Source of the DNA: Accumulibacter sp.
GTDB taxonomy: Bacteria > Pseudomonadota > Gammaproteobacteria > Burkholderiales > Rhodocyclaceae
DNA: 47,796 nucleotides
Direction of reading: 5' to 3'
Assembly: GCF_029255125.1 (NCBI RefSeq)
Contig: NZ_JAPUVR010000002.1
Coordinates: 1 to 47,796, forward strand
Position 1 is the stretch's first letter, and each line of letters starts with the position of its first letter. The notes beneath the pieces were generated by a model. The model made no database searches, had not been told where the DNA came from, and was given only the letters and a program-made list of their open reading frames with translations. This document shows, piece by piece, positions 40,071-47,796 of this stretch. The translations under genes were made by a program, and so were the position numbers.

Positions 40071-42935
40071 ATGGCTGTCGATCGCTACCGCCCACCCGCC
40101 CGCAGCGGTCTCAGGTTCCTCAGTCTGAAGTGGAAAGTGCTGCTGATGCTGGGCGGAGTTCTGCTCTCGGTGAACAGCGCGTTGTCCTGGCTGCACTTCC
40201 AGGATTTGACCAGCCGTTTCGAACTGCAGAGAGCGGCGACGCGCGAGCGCCTGATGGCGCAGGCATTCGCCCTGCGCAGCGAGTTCGGCCAGCGCCTGCA
40301 GGCGCTGGCCGGCATGCTCGCGGCACTCGACGACCTGCGCTCGGGACTGACCCAGAACGAAGGGAGCAACCTGCTCGTGTTGCAACATTTCGATAGCTAT
40401 TGGTCGGCCCTGCAACTGGATTTCGGCATCGACTCGATGCAGGTTTATGCACGCAGTGGCCAGCCCTTGGCAGACTGGCGAAATTCGTCGTTCGCCGAAG
40501 TAGACCTTGATGCCCACGTGCGAACGGTCATCGCGCACGAACGAGCGATGCACTGGACACGCTGCGGAAGTCTCTGTACGCAATTCGCCGCAGCACCGAT
40601 TCTCGCTCAGGGCCGGGTAGCAGGCGCCGTCGTTCTCGGCAGTTCGCTGGCCGATGTGGTCGTCTCGTTCAACCGCCTGTCGGGCGCCGACCTCGGCGTG
40701 CTCACCCGGATGTCGCAAACGACCGACAAGAATGCGCTGCCCAGACTCGGCCTGCGGGTCGTGGGGCTGAGTCGCGCCGAACGCAATCTGCCGCTACTCG
40801 AAGAACTTGCCACGCTGCCGACGGTGCCCGCCGGGGGCAGCTCCTGGCGCCTCGTCGCGCACGACAGCAGCCAGTTCGATGTGTCGTTCCTCTCGCTCGA
40901 CGCTCCCGATGTGGCGCCATCGCCCGCCCTGCTGGTGATCATCGACGACGTTACCGACGCGCTGGCGAACATTCGCAAGTCGGTCTGGAACCGCCTGCAG
41001 GGTGAGTTCCTGGCGTCTGTCCTCGCCCTGCTCCTGCTCGCCCTGCTGGTCAACGCACCGCTGCAGCGAATGACACGCGCCGTACGCGCGATCCCCCTGC
41101 TCGGTCGCAGCGCCTTCGCCGAAGCGCGCGCGCGCATCATCCCGCGCGGTCGCCGTTTCGTCGATGACGAGATCGACAGCCTGGACGAAGCCGCGATCGC
41201 CCTTTCCTATCGTCTGGAAACACTCGAACGTGAGGTCGAGGCCCACTCGGCCGACATGCAGGGCATGCTGCAACGTATCTCGATCGAGCGCGACTTCAGC
41301 CGCAGCCTGCTCGACACAGCACAGGTGATCATTCTCACCCAGCATGCCGATGGCCGCATCGTCACCCTGAATCGCTACGGGCGCTTGCTCTCGGGCTGGC
41401 AAGAGGATGATCTTCCCGGCAAGCGTTTCTTCGAGCTGGTCTGCCCGGAAGGATCGGCCGGAACGGTCATCCACCAGGCGCTGCAACGCATCGCCGCCGG
41501 TGATCGTCAACACGTGCAGCTCGAGTCGATTCTGATCGGAACGAACGGCCGATCGTACGAAATCACCTGGAATCACTCGCGCCTGTCGGGCCGCCCCGGC
41601 GAACCCGTGATGATTCTCTCGGTCGGCATCGATCACACCGAGCGCAAGCGCGCCGAGCTGCACGTCAGCTACCTCGCCGAGCACGATCCGCTGACCGGAC
41701 TTGCCAACCGCCAACACTTCCAACACGAACTCGATCAGGCTCTGGTCAACGCACGGCTCACCGGGCTGGACGGTGCGCTGCTCTACCTCGACCTGGATGG
41801 CTTCAAGTACGTGAACGACCTCAGCGGTCACCAGGCCGGCGACTCGCTGCTGCGCATCGTGGCCACTGAAGTCAGCCATGTGGCACGCGCCAGCGACCTG
41901 CTGGGCCGACTTGGCGGCGACGAACTAGGGGTTCTTCTGCACGAATGCGATCGCGAAGGTGCCGTCCAGGTCGCCGAGAAGATCAATCAACGCCTGGCGG
42001 AGATCAGATTTGCCGGCCTTGGCGCCAAGCACCGCGTATCCGCCAGCATAGGCATCGTCGTATTTTCCGGCGCCCGCATGGACGTCAAGCAACTGCTCGC
42101 CAACGCCGACATTGCGATGTACCAGGCGAAGTCGAAGGGGGGTGCCGGCTGGCACCTCTACTCGGAAGGCGAAGGCGTGCAGGAAAAGATGCAGAGCCGC
42201 CTATACTGGGAAGAGGCGATCAACCGCGCCTTGAGCGAAAACCGTCTGATCGTCCATTATCAGCCGATACTCGACATTCACGCCCGGCAAGTCAGCCACT
42301 ACGAAGCGCTGGTCCGTATTCAGGGAAGCGACGGCTCGCTGATACTCCCTGGCGCCTTCATGGAAGTGGCCGAGAACAGCGGCCTGATTCGCGAGATCGA
42401 CCGCCAGGTGATCCGGCTGGTCGGACGACGGATGCACGCCTTGTCCGCTGTCGGCCGGCACTTCAAGTTCTCGATCAATCTCTCCGGCCTCAGCATCAAC
42501 GATCCCCGCCTCCTCGCGTTCATCCGCGACGAGTTCACCCGCAACCCGCTGCTGCTTGCCAACGTCGTCTTCGAAATTACCGAAACGGCCGCCGTTTCCG
42601 ACTTCCCGGCGGCCCGCAGCTTCATTCACGCGGTGCGCGAACTGGGTTGTGCATTCTCCCTCGACGACTTCGGGGTCGGCTTCTCATCGTTCAACTATAT
42701 CAAACAGTTGCCAATCGACTATGTGAAGATCGACGGGTCCTTCGTACGCACGCTGGTGGACAGCCCGGACGACCAGGTGTTCGTGCGCGCGCTGGCCGAA
42801 GTGGCGCGGGGCTTCGGCAAGAAGACGGTTGCCGAGTTCGTCGAAGATGAGCGCACGCTGAACATGTTGCGCACTTTCGGCGTCGATTACGCTCAAGGCT
42901 ACCACATCGGCAAACCCCGGCCGAACGTCGACTGA
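40071..42935 (+). CDS. Membrane sensor with PAS, degenerate GGDEF and EAL domains
   Basis: The protein has 954 residues. Membrane segments lie about 22-42 and 312-330, flanking a large periplasmic domain that contains C165-G-S-L-C169 and a Cache-like A-P-I-L-A-Q-G-R-V-A-G-A-V-V-L-G. Then come HAMP-like linker, PAS (about 407-525), GGDEF (about 540-695) and EAL (about 715-950). The GGDEF signature is G615-G-D-E-L619, with Leu in place of the final Phe. An R-A-S-D inhibitory site sits five residues upstream. The EAL site looks complete: E745-A-L, F-E-I-T-E-T and D-D-F-G-V-G-F-S-S. I infer a c-di-GMP phosphodiesterase with a GGDEF domain that is either regulatory or weakly active. Confidence 0.92.
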   Translation: MAVDRYRPPARSGLRFLSLKWKVLLMLGGVLLSVNSALSWLHFQDLTSRFELQRAATRERLMAQAFALRSEFGQRLQALAGMLAALDDLRSGLTQNEGSNLLVLQHFDSYWSALQLDFGIDSMQVYARSGQPLADWRNSSFAEVDLDAHVRTVIAHERAMHWTRCGSLCTQFAAAPILAQGRVAGAVVLGSSLADVVVSFNRLSGADLGVLTRMSQTTDKNALPRLGLRVVGLSRAERNLPLLEELATLPTVPAGGSSWRLVAHDSSQFDVSFLSLDAPDVAPSPALLVIIDDVTDALANIRKSVWNRLQGEFLASVLALLLLALLVNAPLQRMTRAVRAIPLLGRSAFAEARARIIPRGRRFVDDEIDSLDEAAIALSYRLETLEREVEAHSADMQGMLQRISIERDFSRSLLDTAQVIILTQHADGRIVTLNRYGRLLSGWQEDDLPGKRFFELVCPEGSAGTVIHQALQRIAAGDRQHVQLESILIGTNGRSYEITWNHSRLSGRPGEPVMILSVGIDHTERKRAELHVSYLAEHDPLTGLANRQHFQHELDQALVNARLTGLDGALLYLDLDGFKYVNDLSGHQAGDSLLRIVATEVSHVARASDLLGRLGGDELGVLLHECDREGAVQVAEKINQRLAEIRFAGLGAKHRVSASIGIVVFSGARMDVKQLLANADIAMYQAKSKGGAGWHLYSEGEGVQEKMQSRLYWEEAINRALSENRLIVHYQPILDIHARQVSHYEALVRIQGSDGSLILPGAFMEVAENSGLIREIDRQVIRLVGRRMHALSAVGRHFKFSINLSGLSINDPRLLAFIRDEFTRNPLLLANVVFEITETAAVSDFPAARSFIHAVRELGCAFSLDDFGVGFSSFNYIKQLPIDYVKIDGSFVRTLVDSPDDQVFVRALAEVARGFGKKTVAEFVEDERTLNMLRTFGVDYAQGYHIGKPRPNVD

Positions 42936-42943
42936 GCGCCGGC

Positions 42944-43390
42944 TCAGGCCTTGACCCGCAGCAGGCGCGCCTTCTCGCGCTGCCAGTCACGTTCCTTCTC
43001 CGACTCACGCTTGTCGTACTGCTTCTTGCCCTTGGCCAAGCCGATTTCGAGTTTGACGCGCCCGCGCTGGAAGTGCAGATTCAGTGGCACCAGCGTGTAC
43101 CCGGCACGTTCCACCTGCCCGATCAGCCGGTTGATCTGTCTCTGATGCAAGAGCAGCTTGCGCGTCCGCAAGGGCTCCGGCCTGACGTGCGACGAGGCGG
43201 CGAGCAAGGGAGTAACGTGCATGCCAAAGAGAAACACTTCGCCGTCACGCAGCACAACGTAGGCTTCCTTGACGCTTGCTCGCCCACCACGAATCGCCTT
43301 GACCTCCCACCCCTCGAGCACCAGCCCGGCTTCAATCTTCTCCTCTATGAAATAGTCATGAAAAGCCTTCTTGTTGGCAACGATGGTCAT
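42944..43390 (-). CDS. smpB: SsrA-binding protein SmpB
   Basis: 148 residues. It binds tmRNA and rescues stalled ribosomes. Family residues are N-K-K-A-F-H-D-Y-F near the start, G-W-E-V-K-A-I-R-x-G, L-L-L-H, and the basic C-terminal tail [10 protein letters not shown]. The ATG at 43390 gives the normal N-terminus. It faces the GGDEF-EAL gene with 8 bp between stops. No ssrA gene is in the window. Confidence 0.97.
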   Translation of the reverse strand: MTIVANKKAFHDYFIEEKIEAGLVLEGWEVKAIRGGRASVKEAYVVLRDGEVFLFGMHVTPLLAASSHVRPEPLRTRKLLLHQRQINRLIGQVERAGYTLVPLNLHFQRGRVKLEIGLAKGKKQYDKRESEKERDWQREKARLLRVKA

Positions 43391-43426
43391 GGTCCGGTTT
43401 CTCTGAAAAGCACTCCGCGAGAATGC

Positions 43427-43443
43427 TAGAATGGCCCATTCTA
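43427..43443. promoter_or_regulatory. Palindromic divergent promoter core between smpB and ratA
   Basis: A perfect 17-nt inverted repeat, TAGAATGG-C-CCATTCTA, lies in the 78 bp between smpB and ratA. Read on either strand it begins with TAGAAT, a good -10 hexamer. Starts near 43439 (plus, to ratA) and 43431 (minus, to smpB) would give leaders of about 30 and 40 nt. The -35 regions are weak: TGAAAA at 43404-43409 on plus, TTAGCC at 43466-43461 on minus. It could instead be an operator. Confidence 0.5.
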
Positions 43444-43468
43444 CAGGAAACACGAGGCTCGGCTAAGG

Positions 43469-43912
43469 ATGGCCACGGTCAAGAAATCGGTGTTGATCGA
43501 ACGTTCATCGCAGGAAATGTTCGACCTGGTCGACCGCGTCGAAGACTATCCAGAGTTTCTGCCCTGGTGCAGCCAGACGCTCTGCCAGTACCGCGATGCC
43601 AGCAAGACGGTAGCGACGGTGCATATCAACTATCGCAACGTCAAGTCTCACTTCACGACGGCAAACGACAAGGAGTCTCCGTTGTGGATGAGAATCACGC
43701 TGGTCGACGGGCCGTTTCGCCGGCTCGACGGCTTATGGCGTTTCACCACGCTCGCCGCACACGCCTGCAAGATCGACTTCCAGTTGTCGTACGAGTTTTC
43801 CAGCCGAATGCTGGAAAAGGCGATCGGACCGGTTTTCAGCCAGATCGCAAACACCTTCATCGATGCGTTCGTCAAGCGTGCCAACCAGATGCAGAGAGCA
43901 CCGCATGTCTGA
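43469..43912 (+). CDS. ratA: RatA-type START-domain protein (ubiquinone-binding family)
   Basis: 147 residues of the START/COQ10 fold: S-S-Q-E-M-F-D-L-V, V-E-D-Y-P-E-F-L-P-W-C, then F-V-K-R-A. E. coli RatA was described as a toxin blocking 50S/30S association, while homologues bind polyprenyl quinones; which applies here is open. It overlaps rnfH by 8 bp, the usual ratA-rnfH pair, and diverges from smpB. Confidence 0.93.
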   Translation: MATVKKSVLIERSSQEMFDLVDRVEDYPEFLPWCSQTLCQYRDASKTVATVHINYRNVKSHFTTANDKESPLWMRITLVDGPFRRLDGLWRFTTLAAHACKIDFQLSYEFSSRMLEKAIGPVFSQIANTFIDAFVKRANQMQRAPHV

Positions 43913-44225
43913 AGCGATCAACATCCAGCTCATCTATGCCCTGCCCGCACGACAACAACTGATCGCCCTGAAGGTGCCGGCCGGAACCTCGGTTCGTCAG
44001 GCGATCGAACTCTCCGGATTGCTCGACAAACATCCGGAAATCGATCTGACAAAAAACAAGGTCGGCATCTTTGCCAAGCTGACCAAACTCGACGCCGTCC
44101 TGCGCGACCACGACCGGATCGAGATCTACCGACCTCTGCTGGCTGACCCGAAAGAGATCCGCAAGCAACGCGCCGCCGCCGGCAAGGTGATGAAAAAAGG
44201 CGCCGGCGACGCGGAAACCGTTTAG
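43905..44225 (+). CDS. rnfH: RnfH family ubiquitin-fold protein
   Basis: 106 residues of RnfH type: I-N-I-Q-L-I-Y-A-L-P at the start, then V-G-I-F-A-K, and R-I-E-I-Y-R-P-L-L-A-D-P-K-E-x-R-K-Q-R. The start at 43905 overlaps ratA. No rnf electron-transport genes are nearby, as is usual for this pair. Function is unproven. It converges with the DUF4124 gene, 6 bp apart. Confidence 0.93.
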   Translation: MSEAINIQLIYALPARQQLIALKVPAGTSVRQAIELSGLLDKHPEIDLTKNKVGIFAKLTKLDAVLRDHDRIEIYRPLLADPKEIRKQRAAAGKVMKKGAGDAETV

Positions 44226-44231
44226 CGCACC

Positions 44232-44705
44232 TCAGCGCACCGGATTTGCCCGGCAGTTGGTTTGCACAGCCTGCCGGGTACGCTCGATTTCCGCTGCGCG
44301 TTGCGTGTCGTCCAGATAGTAGCGCTCGCCGGCACTGTTGCGCAGAGCAACACGCTCGCCGGACTCGAGCACCTGCAACGCGCGTCGCGCGGTGACACAG
44401 GCCTCCTGGCGATCGTTCGCAGCGCGCTGCTCGGCCTCGCTCTTCTCGGCCTGTTCGCGCGCGTCCTTCTGCCGCTTGCGGAAGTCCATCTCGCGATCGG
44501 CCAGCGACGGAGCGTTTGCTGCCGCCGCCTCAGGCGTCTCCGCACTATACTTCTTCTGCTGCTGCGCCGAACTGCTCGGAGGCGGCCGATCGGAGATCAC
44601 TGTCTTCTTGTTGGCGTCCTGCCACTGGTAGATCTGCGCCTGCGCGACAGCAGTCGCAACCATCAGGGCAACACCGAAGGTAAAGCGCTTGATCAGCTTC
44701 ATCAT
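44232..44705 (-). CDS. DUF4124 domain exported protein
   Basis: 157 residues. Signal peptide about 1-23 (T-A-V-A-Q-A). The DUF4124 core follows: I-Y-Q-W-Q-D-A-N-K-K-T-V-I-S-D-R-P-P-P. A highly charged Gln/Glu/Ala/Lys helix (about 65-105) comes next, then a tail with two cysteines (E-A-C-V-T-A, T-N-C-R-A) that could form a disulfide. The family is common beside guaB in betaproteobacteria; function unknown. Tandem ATGs at 44705 and 44702 leave the exact start open. Confidence 0.85.
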   Translation of the reverse strand: MMKLIKRFTFGVALMVATAVAQAQIYQWQDANKKTVISDRPPPSSSAQQQKKYSAETPEAAAANAPSLADREMDFRKRQKDAREQAEKSEAEQRAANDRQEACVTARRALQVLESGERVALRNSAGERYYLDDTQRAAEIERTRQAVQTNCRANPVR

Positions 44706-44711
44706 CGTCGA

Positions 44712-44763
44712 TTCGTCAAAGGTGGGCAGGCTGTATAATACTTTTTTGTGACCTCGGATTATA
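44712..44763. promoter_or_regulatory. Facing promoters of guaB and the DUF4124 gene
   Basis: Plus strand: a perfect -10 TATAAT (44734-44739) with TTCGTC (44712-44717) 16 bp upstream would start guaB transcription near 44746. Minus strand: a perfect TATAAT (44763-44758) with TTGGGT (44784-44779) 15 bp upstream would serve the DUF4124 gene. The two -10 boxes lie only 18 bp apart and point toward each other, so the transcripts would overlap and RNA polymerases could interfere. Confidence 0.45.
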
Positions 44764-44764
44764 G

Positions 44765-46225
<1,461 letters not shown>

Positions 46226-46285
46226 GGTGTTGACCGACGGGTCGGCTGCCGGCCAATGCTTGCCACCGTTTATCGAGGTCTCGCC

Positions 46286-47796
46286 ATGTCGCACACGAAG
46301 ATTCTGATCCTTGACTTTGGCTCACAGGTCGCACAGCTTATCGCCCGGCGAGTACGTGAGCAGCAGGTTTACTGCGAGCTCCACCCCTACGACGTACCCG
46401 ACGAGTTCATTCGGGATTTCAAACCACGCGGCATCATCCTTTCCGGCGGGCCGAACTCGGTCTACGAGGCCGGCGACTTTCGCGCACCACAAGCCGTTTT
46501 CGAACTTGGCGTACCCGTCCTCGGCATCTGCTACGGCATGCAGACGATGGCGGTGCAGCTCGGCGGAGAAGTCGACAGCTCAGCGCAGCGCGAATTCGGA
46601 TTTGCGGTGATGCGGGCGCATGGACATTCGCGCCTGCTGAAAGGAATCGAAGATCAGCGGACGAAGAATGGCCACGGCCTGCTCGAAGTCTGGATGAGTC
46701 ACGGCGACAAGGTCAGCCGCTTGCCGCCGGGCTTCACCGTCATCGGCAGCAACGAGTCATCACCCATCGCAGCAATGGCCGACGAGACCCGTGGGTATTA
46801 TGGCGTGCAGTTCCATCCCGAAGTGACGCATACGATCAAAGGAAAAGAGATCATCGGACGCTTCGTGCACGAAATCTGTGGCTGCGCACACGACTGGAAC
46901 ATGCCCGACTACATTCCCGAAGCGATCGCCGCTGTGCGTCGTCAGGTCGGCGACGACGAGGTGATCCTGGGCCTGTCGGGCGGTGTCGATTCGGCAGTCG
47001 CCGCGGCGCTGATCCATCGAGCGATCGGTGAACAGCTCACGTGTGTCTTCGTAGACAACGGCCTGCTGCGCCTGAATGAGGCCGAGCAGGTGATGGCGAC
47101 CTTTTCCCGCGACCTCGGCGTCAAGCTGATCCATGTCGATGCGACTGATCGCTTCATGCACCGTCTGCAGGGAATCAGCGACCCCGAGGAGAAGCGGCGG
47201 GCAATCGGCCATGAGTTCGTCGAAGTCTTCCGTAGCCAGGCGGACAAACTCAAGAACGCCAAGTGGCTGGCCCAGGGAACGATCTATCCCGATGTGATCG
47301 AGTCTGCCGGGGCGAAAAGCAAGAAAGCGCATACGATCAAGAGCCATCACAATGTCGGCGGCCTGCCCGAAACGCTCGATCTCTTTCTACTCGAACCCTT
47401 GCGTGAGCTGTTCAAGGACGAAGTGCGCGAACTCGGTATCGCGCTTGGCCTGCCACACGACCTTGTTTACCGCCACCCCTTCCCCGGCCCGGGTCTCGGC
47501 GTACGAATTCTCGGCGAAGTGAAGCCAGAATTTGCCGACCTGCTCCGACGCGCCGACGCCATCTTCATCGACGAACTGCGGGCGGCCGGCTGGTACGACA
47601 AGACCAGCCAAGCCTTCGCCGTCTTTCTACCCGTAAGATCGGTCGGCGTCATGGGCGATGGGCGAAGCTACGAATATGTCGTCGCACTACGCGCGGTCGA
47701 TACGCAGGACTTCATGACCGCCGACTGGGCCGAGCTGCCGCACAGCCTGCTCGGACGGGTTTCCAACCGGATCATCAACGAGGTGCGCGGGATCAA
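46286..47796 (+). CDS. guaA: GMP synthase (glutamine-hydrolysing), 3' end cut by window
   Basis: It converts XMP to GMP with glutamine and ATP. 503 complete codons are visible with no stop, and the frame runs off the right edge; about 20 residues should be missing. Class I amidotransferase domain first: L-D-F-G-S-Q, nucleophile in G-I-C-Y-G-M-Q, and F-H-P-E-V. ATP pyrophosphatase domain next with the P-loop L-S-G-G-V-D-S. The dimerisation domain has H-P-F-P-G-P-G-L-G and [10 protein letters not shown]. The last visible residues ([10 protein letters not shown]) match the near-terminal family block. Forms the guaB-guaA purine unit. Confidence 0.96.
   Translation, partial: MSHTKILILDFGSQVAQLIARRVREQQVYCELHPYDVPDEFIRDFKPRGIILSGGPNSVYEAGDFRAPQAVFELGVPVLGICYGMQTMAVQLGGEVDSSAQREFGFAVMRAHGHSRLLKGIEDQRTKNGHGLLEVWMSHGDKVSRLPPGFTVIGSNESSPIAAMADETRGYYGVQFHPEVTHTIKGKEIIGRFVHEICGCAHDWNMPDYIPEAIAAVRRQVGDDEVILGLSGGVDSAVAAALIHRAIGEQLTCVFVDNGLLRLNEAEQVMATFSRDLGVKLIHVDATDRFMHRLQGISDPEEKRRAIGHEFVEVFRSQADKLKNAKWLAQGTIYPDVIESAGAKSKKAHTIKSHHNVGGLPETLDLFLLEPLRELFKDEVRELGIALGLPHDLVYRHPFPGPGLGVRILGEVKPEFADLLRRADAIFIDELRAAGWYDKTSQAFAVFLPVRSVGVMGDGRSYEYVVALRAVDTQDFMTADWAELPHSLLGRVSNRIINEVRGI

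Overview
The window is dense, GC-rich chromosome from a betaproteobacterium, most probably of the Rhodocyclales and possibly Candidatus Accumulibacter-like. The lineage call is inference. It rests on the protein sequences and on gene orders familiar from betaproteobacteria: pyrG-kdsA-eno-ftsB, radC-rpmB-rpmG, PP0621-pilS-pilR-ampD, and smpB facing ratA-rnfH followed by a DUF4124 gene and guaB-guaA. It contains 42 protein genes or gene fragments and one tRNA. There are no rRNA genes, no CRISPR array and no prophage. The only mobile DNA is the tail of a transposase at the left edge, and guaA is cut by the right edge.

Layout: (1) 1-534, 3' end of a DDE transposase. (2) 0.7-4.3 kb, mutS and an exported calcineurin-like phosphoesterase. 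(3) 4.3-7.5 kb, minus strand, an FeoB-like transporter with altered G motifs and a bcp-slyD pair. (4) 7.7-12.8 kb, an exported SIMPL protein, then the minus-strand set pyrG-kdsA-eno-ftsB (CTP, KDO, glycolysis, division). (5) 12.9-17.7 kb, a signalling operon of HD-GYP response regulator, PstS-like periplasmic protein and hybrid histidine kinase. (6) 17.9-21.8 kb, aroG, rpmB/rpmG, radC, a polyprenyl diphosphate synthase and tRNA-Pro(CGG). (7) 21.9-25.7 kb, PP0621-pilS-pilR-ampD. (8) 25.7-32.7 kb, an aminotransferase, the divergent pckG and maeB at the PEP/pyruvate/C4-acid node, and a patatin-like lipase. (9) 32.8-38.3 kb, a penicillin-binding endopeptidase with a long basic linker, then the sulfate importer sbp-cysT-cysW-cysA. 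(10) 38.4-42.9 kb, a small PstS-like protein, an outer-membrane beta-barrel and a membrane GGDEF-EAL protein. (11) 42.9-47.8 kb, smpB, ratA, rnfH, a DUF4124 gene, guaB and guaA.

Most of the window is conserved housekeeping DNA. The least explained parts are regions 5 and 10. Each places a phosphate-type periplasmic binding protein, with no ABC permease or ATPase of its own, in a tight operon with a membrane sensor and a cyclic-di-GMP enzyme. They look like two independent versions of one idea: a solute-binding protein acting as sensory input to c-di-GMP control. Genes in these units overlap by 4 to 26 bp or sit close together. Promoter boxes and terminators reported here were found by eye and are candidates only.
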